Shown piece after piece: positions 24,183-35,986 of a stretch of 64,000 nucleotides of DNA. Each line of letters opens with the position of its first letter. Position 1 is the first letter of the stretch. Source of the stretch: Ceratobasidium sp. AG-K (taxonomy: Eukaryota > Basidiomycota > Agaricomycetes > Cantharellales > Ceratobasidiaceae); contig JAWNGF010000001.1 in assembly GCA_037039685.1 (NCBI GenBank), positions 1,426,001 to 1,490,000 on the forward strand, given 5' to 3'. The notes under the pieces were generated by a model. The model ran no database searches, was not told the DNA's origin, and worked only from the letters and a program-made list of their open reading frames with translations. A program made the position numbers and the translations under genes.

Positions 24183-26691
24183 TTAGAAAATGATATCGCC
24201 ATCGCGTGCAACGGGCAGGCGGGCGACATAATCGCTATGGGCGCCCGACGCTCCCTGGGCAAGTTTCCCCCAAGTCCCTGGCCAGGTCCAGGTCCATGTG
24301 AGCGTACCGCTCTGCTTGTCGGATGTAACATTGGAGTTGCGCGCTTCGACGTGGCGCCGGTAGGTGTTCAGCTTGGCGTCGATGTATGAAAAGTCTTGCA
24401 CAGCTGTTCCGTTGGCTACCACCCGTGTCCCATTAGGTGCAGTGAGGAAGGAGCCAGTGGAAAGGCGTTTGGTCGAATTTCGCTGGACGGTGTGAGGGGG
24501 CTAGGTAGGTATTTCCGGTCAAATCCGTGATCGAGGACAGTGTTCCCTAGAGTTGATGTTTAGAATCACGTTGGACGCAGCTGATATACCACACTTACAT
24601 CCTGACGCATTATTCTCGGTAACCAAGTAAAAGTCAATGTCTAAGGGATACCTAATCATGAATAAGTTAGTTGGCTTACGTTTTATCATTTGGGAGCACA
24701 GAGACGTACGAGTATATGTCACTGATAACTGGTATACCGTTGTGCTTGGAAACCGATTTCCCGGTGCTAGTCTGATGGACAAGCTGACGAGTAGCGTTGT
24801 TCAAGTAGCTTTGGACATTCTTGAAATCCAGGTCTTGTGTCCACACAACCTTGGTAGTCTTTCCGCTCCCAGTCTTGATCTCGGCTTCGATGCTTAGCGT
24901 GCGGGACGCGGTCTCGGTGACGCTGACATCGAGACCGTCCACGATGCCTGTGACGTCCGATGCGCCATAGTCGGGAGCGTTATAAGCAGTAATCTTTCCG
25001 GTGGTGGGCGCAGATGAGCTGTCTAGGAATACCTATTACCAAAGATAAGTCAGGCTCGTTACTCACTTGAGCAATTCAACCCCACCTGAATATTCCCGGA
25101 AACATACCAATTACCTGAGATTCGAGAGCGGTTGAGTCTCCAATAGGCGATACGCCACTACAGAACATACCATTGATAGAATGGTCCGTAGATCCTGCCG
25201 ATCCTGCAACCACGTCAATGCCAATTGTGTGATTGGCACCATCCGAAAGTAAAGGGATAAACGGTGTAAGGTCAATGGTGTACGTAGGCTGGTCAAATGA
25301 GCCATATGCAGAAATAGGCCTAAATCGAGCAAATGTTGGATTATATGCATCATTATTCTAGTTGAATCTTACCTCCACATGGTCGGGATAAATGCACCAG
25401 TGAAAAATACAGGGTACGGGTTAACTACTCCAGCTAATTTCCCGTCCACTAAAAGGCGCGTCTGCACCTCAGAGCGTCAGTAACCCCGAGGCCCGCGAAG
25501 TCATTCACACTCACCTCACGGTAAGCACCTTTTCCGTATGTAGTCCCGCTAGGTAGCTTGGGAATCCAACTATCTGCAACATTGAAATACTACCGGAAGG
25601 GGGTTTAGGTTGATTGGAGTCAGGCCGCAGGTCAACCTACCCAAAATTCCTCAGCCGAGTTTCCAGAGGTAAAGATTTCTACAAAGGCCTTGGCTGCATT
25701 CCTGGGGAATTTGACGGTGGTCTTGGGGGAGTGGTAAGTATATGTTCTCCAACGTGGTATACGGGGAACACCAACATTAAGCGTGGGAGGAACTGCGACA
25801 TAATTTGCCTGGTCTGGAGAAAGATTCGAGAGTGGAATGACCAGATCAGACTTGGGTGCGCTAGGTGTAACTAGAGTCGGGGCAAAGAATGTAGCAGAGA
25901 ATCGAACTAGATTACAGTGAGTGCACTGATTTGCGACTAACATATCGGAGAACGCGTACCATCATATTCTCCATTTAAACCCAGGCCCGCATCCACAATG
26001 TTGTTTAAGTCAACGATTAAGCGCCCTGGCTTGGCAAATAACGGAATGTACTTGGTAACATCTTTCAGCTGATTAGAAGTAAGTATTATTTTAACAACGA
26101 AGTCACGGCACTGACATGCGTCCAGATAATCCCAGTGGTAGTTGGTTCAGCCGTCGAGGTACGCCAGATTTCAACATTCTGGAGCAGTATTATCAAAACT
26201 TAGCTTTGACGTGCGGCACCAAAAACTCACATGGAATGTTACGCCAGCAAGCCGGTCGTACTGACGCTATTGGTTAATTGTTTCAATACACCGCAAGCGT
26301 TCTCAAACGTATAATCAACTCACTCCTTGAGACGTCGCAGTCCAATTCAGACTAATGCCAGCCCACTTTCCAATTTCACCACAATTCGTGGGCGGCTAGA
26401 TCAAATGAACACGGTGTTACGGTGTGTATACCGTTCCAATACGTTAGTTGAAACACATACTGCATAGTCCACGATTTCAGGTTGATAGTAGCTGTTTGCA
26501 AAAGTGCGACGGAATAGTTGAACAGTGCAGGTCTTGCCGACTTTGGGAGTAATTGGCGGTTGTACAACTTGAAAGTTTACCAGAGGGGCCGTCGTGTTGG
26601 AAGACTGGCGAGGGTACAGCTCTGTTTGAGAGCCAAGCGAGAGTACCAGAGTTGGTATCGACAACAGCAGCGGGAGTTTGTTGGTGAACAT
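24183..26691 (-). CDS. secreted PNGase A-type amidase
   Basis: A multi-intron gene read from ATG 26691 to TAA at 24183-24185; about nine introns are implied, exact junctions not all fixed. The start gives a signal peptide (MFTNKLPLLLSIPTLVLSLG). Conserved pieces of the fungal/plant peptide-N4-(N-acetyl-beta-glucosaminyl)asparagine amidase A family follow: VNFQVVQPPITP, CTVQLF, DRLAGVTFHNVEIWRTSTA, WTHLKDVTKYIPLF, VPRIPRWRTYTYHSPKTTVK and YREVSVNDF. The family removes N-glycans from glycopeptides; the fungal members are secreted or vacuolar. Many NxS/T sequons are present. A longer upstream reading from 26919 exists but lacks a signal peptide and is not preferred. Confidence 0.8.
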
Positions 26692-27689
26692 TCTACACTC
26701 TTCTAAGGATGCAGGTTCACAATCTGCTCGAAAAGAAACCTTGGAAAGCAAGTCGCCTAAGGTCGCGGACACAGGAGAGAGCTGAGACAAGGAAAACGCC
26801 CAAGTGTCGGTAGCCCAACCTATAAGAGACACGGCTGCCGACTGCTTCTCATTGGACCATGCTTCCGACAACATGTCTGCAGGGTGCTCTAAGGATAAGA
26901 TGTCGTATTTATCGGACAAGTTGAGCAGTCATGGCGGGAGAACCACCGTGCTCGCGTGGTCACATGAATTCTAATCACGACCGGGAGCACGTGAGCTCCG
27001 CGGTCTGGTCGGAGACTGCAACATTAGGATTGAACTTTACTGCCAATCGATATCCCTTGTTCATTTTGAGCGACATAACTTCAAGTATATAGATGGCATG
27101 GACCCATCCTAAAATCAGCAAGCAACATAACTAAGTACCCACATTACGCGACCTGATTCCTGAGAACGGCAGATGCCACGACTGGCTTCAATCACCACGC
27201 GAGCATTCTATCGCATCGTGCTCACACGCTACTCTTCCGACCGCTTCCGGCGTTGCATTCAGGATCCTAGGATCAGCCAAGCAAAATGTGCTTTGGTACG
27301 GCCCATTGCACAAGTTTAAATAAAACGTTCACTCAGGTTCGCACACTAGAAAAATTGCCCCCTAACCCTTCATCCACCCCCGCGATCTAACTTCGCCGTG
27401 TACTCCTGGTACTTGAAATTACCTGCAAGGATGGTGTGCCTGATTCGGCGATCAGCAACCTTTCGCGAAGAGTTGGATGGTGGTCGCAAGCAAGGTTGGG
27501 CCGGGGGTTAGCATACATTACATAGTAACTGAGCTGAATTAATTGGACTTCTATCAAAATACGAGGCGAAGTCTGGGGTGAGTCCAGACCGTTCCCCAGT
27601 AGGCAAACTATTTACGCCCGGGCTCTGCATAAACCTACAAAGTCTTGGGGTGGTCGTGCCATAACGTTAGAACATCTCACTCACAACCT
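26692..27689. other. intergenic, divergent upstream regions
   Basis: About 1 kb between the amidase (-) and the first SDR gene (+). A CACGTG core lies at 26988-26993 and a TCACATGA variant near 26959. No open frame with support is present. Confidence 0.4.
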
Positions 27690-28750
27690 ATGTCCTGGAA
27701 TTGTGCTTTGATCACTGGCGGCGCCAAAGGTAAGCCTGCATGATACACCAAACCAGCAGGAGACAGCTTAGTGTAATATCATCTTCGCTATTGCCCGGTA
27801 GGCCTGGGCAAGGCCTTTGCCAGGCTATTAATTCAGCAAGGGAAAAGGGTTTACATCGCCGACCGTGATGATTCTGCGCTCGTGGAAACCGCGAAAGAAC
27901 TAGGCGCAGCTGGCGGTTTCATCGTTGACCTAGCCAATATGTCAATTCTGGCCACTTTTGCTGATAGAGTTATCAAGGAAGTTCCCGATATCGACTGTCT
28001 GATTAACAACGCGGCAATTCAGGTTGGTCTTGTTTGAGATCGCATATGCTCATTTTAAATACGATCCCACTATATAGGTACCGTTGGATTTTGTTAAAGG
28101 TGCTGATCTAAACGCTGCAAGTGTGGAGATTAACACCAATATCACTAGCCTCGTACGTAATTAAGGTCGGTACTTTCACAGGTGGGGATTGACCATTGCC
28201 GTTCTCCTTAGGTTCACCTCTGTGGATTGTTCGTCCCTCACTTGATCAAAAAGGACGTTGCTTGCATCATGAATGTCTCATCTGCGCTTGCATATGTACC
28301 AGTGGCCTTTGCTCCGGTGTATGCTGCCTCAATGGTACGTCACTTTCTACGATCGATCGCTACGAATTATAAGAATACGGGAATATACATAGGCGTTCAA
28401 CAAGAGCTTCACGGTCTCCCTACGGGAACAGCTGCGCTCGACGAGTGTCAAGGTGATCGAAATCGCGCCACCGCTAGTTCAGAGCGACCCCACCAGCACA
28501 AGGACGCTAAGTACGAAGACTTTGTGTACGTATCTAAATTGCACCTTGGTTTCAGCCACAGTAACACCGCATCTATAGCAAATCGAACAATATAACTCCG
28601 CTGTCACAAGACGAGTGGATCATGGCCCTTGACAAAGCGCTAGGTGAAGGACTTGAAGAGATAGGGGCTGGCTTTTCCCAGTTATGCATTTACAAGTGGA
28701 GAGAGTCATTTGGTCCAGTTCATGCAAAACTCTCGTCAGGTAGTTCATAA
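27690..28750 (+). pseudogene. short-chain dehydrogenase, copy 1, frameshifted, Lys lost
   Basis: Exons 27690-27729, 27802-28022, 28078-28152, 28212-28334, 28393-28525 and 28579-28750 would encode a classical SDR of about 254 residues. The NAD(P) motif TGGAKGLG and NNA(A)IQ are intact. Two defects are seen. The catalytic YxxxK reads YAASM, so the Lys is Met. The fifth exon is one base short: the frame before CCCC at 28488-28491 (VIEIAPPLVQSD) and after it (KDAKYEDF, then SNNITPLSQDEW) do not join. Copy 2 has an exon pattern of the same sizes, so this is a tandem duplicate. The frameshift could be a sequence error; the Lys loss is a plain substitution. Confidence 0.75.
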
Positions 28751-29508
28751 ATGGAGAGCCTGGTCGTCAGTGTATTTTTTTTTTAATTGTCAAATTGGCC
28801 AGTAATTAAATATTAATAAGAGATTGTTGACCGGAGCGACCCAATTTACGCCACATTGCGACAAGGTAAGATTTTCTTCCCAGGTCGGATGACACTTCAC
28901 TCAATAACCGAAGCACCGTAGCATAGCCAAGGCTCATACAGAGCGCTCAGCGACCGTTATAGATCTTGTATCCATAGCATATATGTGGGGGCATCAGCTA
29001 ACAAGACGCTGTGTTGTTACATGTATCTGACTTTGTCTCACCTAACTATACACCCCCTTCGCCAAAGTGGAGACCAAAACTTCTCCGAGACATGGACCTT
29101 ATATGCGCTTATTCTTATAAAAGCTTCCTCAAGATGGATTTTCTATTTAAACCGCCAGCTAACCCTATTTCGTTCGTCCTATTTCAGCTTTAAGCTCTAC
29201 TCAACTTCTACAATTGGACCCGGGCAAAGATATCCACGATAAGGATACCAATATAGCGACTCCGCCGGTATCCATTCACACATAGTAACACCTTCGCCGG
29301 CGGAGCCATTTTAGAAGTACAAAGTGGAGGCGATTGACCCTTTTGGTGCAGTCGGAGACAGCAGACCGAACCAAGTGGAGGTCACGTGGGCGACTGAATT
29401 CAAGCTTGTATGAGGTCATCACCAGACGGGGTGCATATATAAAGGTCGGGCTGGGCATCTTCGAGATCATTGTCCCCTCAGCTTGAGTTAACTAATATAC
29501 GTGGAAAC
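28751..29508 (+). promoter_or_regulatory. spacer between the tandem SDR genes
   Basis: AT-rich spacer. A 9-base inverted repeat (CTCCGCCGG at 29260-29268, CCGGCGGAG at 29297-29305) flanks a 28-base loop. Further on are GTCACGTGG at 29381-29389 and TATATAAA at 29436-29443, 66 bases before the copy 2 ATG: a well-formed promoter for a TATA-type inducible gene. Confidence 0.45.
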
Positions 29509-30578
29509 ATGTCTACACAACCTTGGAAGTGTGCGCTTGTTACCTGGGGGTGGAGGAGGTATGTCTATCCTACGATGTCTCAGAACAATACTGAGTTCCC
29601 CCGATTCGCTCCGTTGTCTATAACCAGGTCTAGGCAAAGTTTTTGCGCAATCTCTTATCAAACGAGGAAAGAAAGTGTTTATATTGCTGGCCGCACCGAG
29701 TCCAATCTGTCCCAGACAGCAAAGGAAATAGGAGCCGCTGGATACTTTGTCGTTGACGTTGGGGACATCTCATCCTTGCCGGCATTTGTCGAAAAGGTTA
29801 CCAAGGAAGCACCTGAAGTTGATTGCTTGATCAATAATGCGGGGATTCAGGTAGGCTGAAAATTCAGTCTGCACTATAACAGTTGAATATTGATGATCGG
29901 GCCGTACGTAGAAACCATTGAACTTTGAGAAAGGGGTAGATCTGAGTGCTGTTAACCAGGAAATTAATATCAATATTGTCGGACTGGTAGGCGTTTTTTT
30001 TTTACTTATTTTCTTCCGTATCTTGGTTAACATTAGTTAATCAGGTTCATCTTTGTGCTCTATTCATTCCTCATCTCAAACAAAAACCTCATGCTTCCAT
30101 CCAAAACATAGGATCTGGGCTGGCATATGTCCCTATTGCGGCGGTTCCGGTTTACTGTGCAACGAAGGTTGGTTCTATCTCGAGGACTTTCAGAAAATGT
30201 AGATTGACCAGGCTTGAACAGGCGTTTGTCAAGAGCTTCACGCTCTCACTCCGCGAGCAGCTCCGCTCGACGAACATCTCCGTGGTAGAAATTTCCCCGC
30301 CCATGGTAGAAAGCGATTTGCATAGAGACCACGAAAATCCTGATAACAACAAGTAAGCCCCTGTTATCCCTGGAATTTATGGCGAAGTACGAATCATATG
30401 GTACAGGAAAGCAAACTCTCCCCATACCCTTACTCAAGAGGAATGGATCACAGCGGTTGAAAAGGGATGGGACGCGGGCGCCAAGGAAATCGGTGCTGGT
30501 ATGTCGGAGATGCTCATCGGAAAGTGGCGCGGGGCGTTTGGTGAATTGCACGACAAGATGGCCTCTCAGTCGCATTGA
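29509..30578 (+). CDS. short-chain dehydrogenase, copy 2, altered cofactor loop
   Basis: Exons 29509-29558, 29628-29850, 29912-29986, 30045-30167, 30222-30352 and 30407-30578 give an uninterrupted 257-residue SDR. The catalytic region is complete: NNAGIQ, Ser in NIGSGLAYVP and YCATK (YxxxK). The N-terminus is not: where copy 1 has TGGAKGLGKAF, the reading frame gives TWGWRRSRQSF and only rejoins the family at YIAGRTESN. In the neighbouring frame the DNA still spells GGGGLGKVFAQSLIKRGKKV, so one extra base near 29543-29550 and two near 29683 cancel each other and scramble about 22 residues of the cofactor-binding loop. Either the NAD(P) site is lost or the sequence has two indel errors. Confidence 0.8.
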
Positions 30579-30724
30579 CCACAAATTTTGGTGATGCGTA
30601 TGCATATAAGCAATGTATGTGCGAATGAATAATGTGGCGAAATAGTAATCAGTGTATTTGTTTGCGTTTGGAGCAGGTGGTGCTATATAGCACTACCAAT
30701 CTTGGTCGGATTGTGAATACCAAC

Positions 30725-31812
30725 ATGGCCTCCTCCGCTCCTGTCGGTGATAACAAAGTGGATATTCTTATACTAGGTGCCGGATGGGTTTCGCATTTCC
30801 TCATTCCTCTCCTGGGTCCATCACAGCTTACATATGCCGCTACCTCGCGTTCCGGCCTGACGCCCGGAACCCTCGCATGGAGTTTGGGTGATAGCACGGA
30901 AGGGCTGCCCTCTGCAAGCACTGTGGTTTTAGTATTCCCTATCAATGAATGGGGTGCCCTCAAAGAACTAGTGGAGGGATATACAAGGATACATGGAGAA
31001 GGTACATGGGTTTTGCTCGGAAGCACAAGGGGTTGGCAGGTACGTACTGGTGTTTGTTTACTTCGAGGTTTGCATCTACCCGTCCCCGATTGATCGAGAA
31101 ACTTCGAGCGCGGCGATTCCCGCTAGTTGCCGATATGGTTCTTGTCTGTGGGTCTCCTTTCTCCATTTGTGCAGGGGCTCAGCCGTGCCGTCTCTCCATC
31201 CCCCTATCATCACCCGCCCATACACATCTATCGGCGCATGATCTCTGCCCCTAACTATTTTCGCTTCTACAGACTGCAGATTCGGATCCGTCCGGTACGA
31301 TAGTCACAAGACACACACCTCTTCCACCAGATGCGCCATCTCGTTCACTCGTTGAGCAAAAGTTTTTGGAGACATTCCCCGATCGGGGGGTAGTACTTAA
31401 CCTGGTTGGGCTACACGGCTCCCCCCCTGTGTCCGGAGATGTGCCGCACTGTGCACCGCGTCTAGTACCAAACTTCCTCAAACGCGTAGCTGGGACCAAA
31501 GACGCGCTGAGGCAAAAGGCGAGCGTGCACTTCGTGCATGGGTCGGATGTGGCACGCGCCATCGTACTGGTCCATCAGAAAGGACGAAATGCGGTGGGAC
31601 GGTGGATTGTATCCGATGGTTTAGTGCGTGATTGGTGGGCCATCGCACTAGAGCTAGGAACAGAGCAAGAGAAGGGTTGGGTGTTGGAGCTGATGAGGGA
31701 AGAAGGGGTGAAGGTTTTACCTCGTCAAAAGGGGCTGGGACGCATTATAGACGGGTCAGAGTTCTGGATGGAGCTCGGAGGTATGCCTGGATACATTGGA
31801 CTGAGTGTGTAG
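30725..31812 (+). CDS. Rossmann-fold NAD(P)-binding epimerase-like protein
   Basis: Two exons, 30725-31039 and 31273-31812, give 284 residues; the 233-nt intron is long for this window. The N-terminus is a beta-alpha-beta nucleotide-binding motif (DILILGAGWVSHFL) like the atypical SDR/YeeZ-type nucleoside-diphosphate-sugar epimerase group, followed by a strand ending STVVLVFPINEW. The C-terminal half includes VLNLVGLHG and VHFVHGSDVARAIVLVHQ, typical of the extended SDR region that follows the active site. No YxxxK is obvious, so the reaction cannot be named. It follows the two SDRs on the same strand. Confidence 0.7.
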
Positions 31813-31924
31813 TGGGACGTAATAGTACAAATCAACCATGCTTGATGCGAATAAGGCAATTGATCGTACTTGAGTTAGTCGGTCATGTGATTTCACCTTT
31901 TGCAGATTTATCACCCGTTCACCC

Positions 31925-33482
31925 ATGGGCGATTTGCAAGTTACATTTCTCGGTACGTCATCGGGTGGCGGGCCGACTGAAGGCAGGAACTGCTCGTCGT
32001 TGGCACTTTCTGTTCGAGATGAACTGTGGTGTACGTACGGCGGTTTCCGTTTAGGGTCATTTATCCCTAATGAATGAATAAGACAGTGGTTGATTGCGCC
32101 GAGGGATCTCAGCGGCAAATACACAAATGTCGAAATTTAGATGTTCACAAGGTTACAAAGGTCTTCATTACTCACATGCATATCGACCATTGTGCCGGAG
32201 TTGTGCCGCTTTTGTCAACGGTAATGTCTGTGTTCAGTGCTCGGGCGCAAGCATGTGGAAATGACCCCGACAAGGTAAGTCGCCAGTAATTTTGTAAACC
32301 GTGGGCACGTTTCTCACAAAATGTTTTCGCAGCTTCATATCGAAATATACGGCACGCCCGGACTGCGCCAGCTAGTTCGCACGACGCTGAGCTTGACCCA
32401 TATGAATCTGAGCGGCAAATATGTTGTTCATGAGTTACATACAGCGCCACTAGAAGCCACCGAGGATGTGGAGCCTGTTACACCACTACTTCCTCCCCAC
32501 CCCAATGAGGTAGTAGGAGTGGACATTCGCTCCGATAGCCAGCAATTTTGGCGAGACGTTGGGGCAGATCTTGGCTTGCGAGTGGATGCTGGGTTAATCG
32601 AACACAGGGGTAGGTAATTGACGGATTTGAATACTTAAATCTCGTATCTTACATTTGCACTTTAGTGACATGTGTGGGATACGTATTTACCGAGAAAATC
32701 ATGTCTGACTCCTCGACTCTACCCCGTCGGGTGGTCTGCTTAGGCGACACAAGTTCGGCGGCTCATATTGTGCCACTCTGTGTTGCTGACGATATCTATC
32801 CTTCACTTGTTGTGCATGAATCAACGAATGCCTGGATACCTCCGCGCGTGGATCATAAGCGACAATTCGGGGGAGCGCGTAAGACGTGAGTATTTAGCTT
32901 CAGTCGTCCTGGCATTAGTTGAATTCCATTTGGGCTAGACCCCAGTCGGTCCGAGAGAAGGCTCTCAGCAGAGGCCACTCGACGCCAGATATAGCCGGGG
33001 CTTTCGCTCGTTCGGTCCAGGCGAAACAATTGGTATTGATCCATTTCAGCGCAATGTGAGGAACAAATCCATCTCAAACCAACTCATACTCATATGTGAG
33101 AGAACGAAGGTTCGAAAATCCAGCCCCAAAAGACCCGATTATGCATGAAATCGCTCGACAAGCAACTGCTGCGTGGGGAAGGAAAGGCACCCGTGCAGTA
33201 ACAGCCTACGACCTGCTTTGTATCAAAATTCCCCTGCGGAACGGCGATACATCAGGTTCTCGAGTACTCACCGACGCAACTGGGTCATCCTCAGAAACGA
33301 TGGTTTGGGATCCTGAGCTATGGGAGGAACCACTTGAGCCTGACCAAGAAACACCCCCCCATTTGAAACGCAAGTGGGACGATACTAGGCAGCACGGCGG
33401 GGGTCCCCCACGCGGAAACTGGAAGCATGGTCATGGGCGGGGTCGTGGACGAAGGGGTGGTGCGACGCGGGGAGGGCTATGA
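31925..33482 (+). CDS. tRNase Z, short form (ELAC1-type)
   Basis: Six exons (31925-32030, 32087-32274, 32333-32609, 32666-32885, 32939-33055, 33101-33482) close to 429 residues. It is a metallo-beta-lactamase fold tRNA 3' end endonuclease: FLGTSSGGGPTEGRN is the tRNase Z start, THMHIDH (about residue 64) is the HxHxDH zinc motif, CLGDTSS supplies the second metal Asp and LIHFS the last His. It cuts the 3' trailer from pre-tRNA. The size and N-terminal active site indicate the short form. The C-terminus is extended by a Gly/Arg-rich tail (GRGRGRRGGATRGGL) that may bind RNA. A TCATGTGA near-match to the local CACGTG motif lies 35 bases before the ATG. Confidence 0.9.
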
Positions 33483-33625
33483 CCCCCCAAATCACTTATC
33501 AGACACTTACTTACATCGATTGTATTGCTATGAGATAACTACAAGCTTGTGACCAGTGTCAAAATTGACTCTCAAGGCGAATCCCGCCCTCGGAATAGTT
33601 AACCCATATATCATTGAGTTGTTGG

Positions 33626-34327
33626 TCACTTGGTATCTGCCTCGACAGCTTGCATAATTCGCTCCACTTCAAGTGCTGCTTCGTTCCATCCTGGAGTACG
33701 TGTCCTTCTTGATGCATAAACACGACCGGGCGGTGGTGCATTACCGGTGCTCGTGCTGGGAGCCAATGATATCTCACTTAAAAACGCTGCAGGCGTAAGA
33801 GCGGGAGTTTCGCTCATAGCAGATGTTGTCACTTGTGTTGGCTCCAATGGCTCGACGGGTGGCGGGGTGGGTCCAAACCAGGTACCATCCCTCATCCATC
33901 CCGCCCGCAGCACCCGGATCTAGTAAACCCAATGGTCAGAGCTTCGATATATCACCATAAATTAGTCTCTGCTCACGACAACCCATAGAGGAAGCGGCCT
34001 CCTTAACGTTATGCCAGCCTTTAATCTTTCATTAACATTCTTTAGATATGCATTCCAGACAGCCTCGTCATGTTCGTAGCCGGGAGCGGATACTACAGCT
34101 TCAAGCCGAGCATGCGAAGTAGACTCAGAAGCAGGCGGCGGTGCGGATGTGGTTTTAGGTTGAGCAGCACGCCAACGAGCGCGTCTTTGCTCGAAAAATT
34201 CAGGGCCTGAAGTAGGAGGCGTGGAGCCGGCGGGATCTGTTGTTTCCGCTTGTGCATGATCGTGATCTGGCGCCTGGAGACTAGTGTCACTAAAATCGCT
34301 ATCTGTGGGTGATTTTTGGTTGGACAT
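33626..34327 (-). CDS. conserved-looking protein, unknown
   Basis: Two exons, 33983-34327 and 33626-33919, give 212 residues. The first 70 residues are disordered, with QRRARWRA as a basic helix. A more ordered core spans the splice junction (EAVWNAYLKNVNERLKAGIT, then PLPLWIRVLRAGWMRDGTWFG), and the tail is Pro/Ser-rich with a final helix (ALEVERIMQAVEA). No signal peptide or membrane segment is seen. No family is recognised; splicing into a continuous hydrophobic core supports a real gene. It converges with the tRNase Z gene. Confidence 0.6.
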
Positions 34328-34709
34328 AAATGGCAGTAAGTAACAATAGCTCGGTGGGTGGTTTCAGTGGAAAGCTAATGCAGTAGCACAGAAAGAGTTG
34401 GAACAAATGAAGAGCGGCCATGTCTCTAGAAAAGTGTAAAGCAAGGCACACGCAGCCTATGACTAAGCTGACTATACCTCATAGGGGACAAGCAGTCACA
34501 AATATAACGTATTACTACGTATATAGCCTGGACACACAGCGCATGTACTCGGACACGAACATTCATGACATTCCAGTTGGATTAACCTTATCCGCCGTCT
34601 CAAATACCCACCTTTGTTCTCGCAGGATATGGGTAAGATATTCATTTGCGATCCTATGAAACGAAGCACATATTACAACTGCCACAAAGTTTAAGCACTA
34701 TCAGGTGTT
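34328..34709. other. intergenic region
   Basis: AT-rich sequence upstream of the unknown minus-strand gene and downstream of proteasome beta-3. Nothing recognisable. Confidence 0.35.
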
Positions 34710-35715
34710 TTAATCCATGCGTCCCTTCAGCGTCCTCGTAATGACTTTTTCGGGAGTTCTGCAACGCGGATACACGCGCATTAGAGTCGGTACAACCAGG
34801 GGACATACACGTGAGGCTTACATGATGTGAACCATAGCTCCCCAGCCGGAGTACGCATCACGGTCGACGGCATTAAGAAGTGTCTGGGAGATTGTTTCGA
34901 AGAGATCCTCGGGCTCCTATCGACATACGAGTGAGATTAAAAATCAGACACTAACCGAAAGCCAAGTTAACATACCAGATCTGGTTCCCAAAGGCTTTCG
35001 GCTACTCCAAACAGCTTATCACTGGCAGTACCACTCACAACAAAATCCTGAATTACCAGGCGTTGTTAAACCAGACACACGATCGTAGCAATCACTTACA
35101 TTCGGGAGAGTTAAGCATCCAATCAAGTCTGTAGCTGCGATGAATGGTTGGGGATTGGGGCCAGACGTGAGACCAGCAATAACAGGTTCAATAAAGTATG
35201 GTCCAAATCTAATCACCAATTGAGTTACACTATGGTTAATAGTCTTGGGATGCTCACCTTCGCTCATAGAGAGTGGAACTCACTAGGTGAGCAAACGCCT
35301 TGGGTTCAATCTCTCGCTCCTCCTTCATGGTATACATGTTAACACGGAATCGAAGTCGCTCGCGGCTTCCTTAACGTTTCAGTGACCACAATTTATGAAT
35401 CTATGATCATTGCCACTCACAGTGTAAGAACATCCGTAGCCAGACCCGGCAGTCCGACGTACAGCCGATCCGTAACAGGGAATATCTGAGGTACCAGGTT
35501 CAAGCAACCTATATTGATAGATGGATGAGCTATACCTTTTCAAAGTTGGTAGCTACTGTCAACGCCTGGTTTCCTAGCCTCAGGTCTGAAGCGATTGCGA
35601 CACAATTCTTGCCAGCCATTGCAACCACTGACCCTCCATTCAGTTGCATAATCGACTATTCAACAAAAGATTCGTGTGATTATGGCGCATATCTAAGCAT
35701 TTATTCCCTTACCAT
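34710..35715 (-). CDS. PUP3: 20S proteasome subunit beta-3
   Basis: Eight exons (35713-35715, 35536-35655, 35421-35485, 35258-35365, 35100-35208, 34976-35047, 34822-34916, 34710-34758) close exactly to 206 residues. The first exon is only the ATG, followed at once by GTAAGG; splicing yields [16 protein letters not shown], the canonical beta-3 N-terminus. Further matches are [33 protein letters not shown] and [18 protein letters not shown]. Beta-3 has no propeptide and no catalytic Thr; it is a structural subunit of the beta ring. It diverges from the photolyase gene across 271 bases. Confidence 0.96.
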
Positions 35716-35986
35716 GCTGGGCAGAAGTACGGCGTGACAGAGACTTGCGGGGGTTCGGTATGAATCGTTCGTGAGTGGACGCGTACGCGATCATGGCATC
35801 TTAGCGCGCTAGTCAGGGTCCAATCACGAGGTCACGTGAGCTGCCTCCTCTCCTGGATGACTCCGACCCGATGAATCTGTGAATCGAGCGGTCTAAGAAT
35901 GATGTCAGTAATAGTGCAGTGTCTGCAAGCGCCGATCGTGTAGGTCCTAGCGCGAGGCCCACCACCACAAGCTCCATACTAGTGTT
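35716..35986. promoter_or_regulatory. divergent promoter of PUP3 and photolyase gene
   Basis: A GTCACGTGAG site at 35831-35840 lies 118 bases from the PUP3 start and about 149 from the photolyase start. Proteasome and DNA repair genes sharing a promoter could be jointly expressed; this is inference. Confidence 0.45.
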
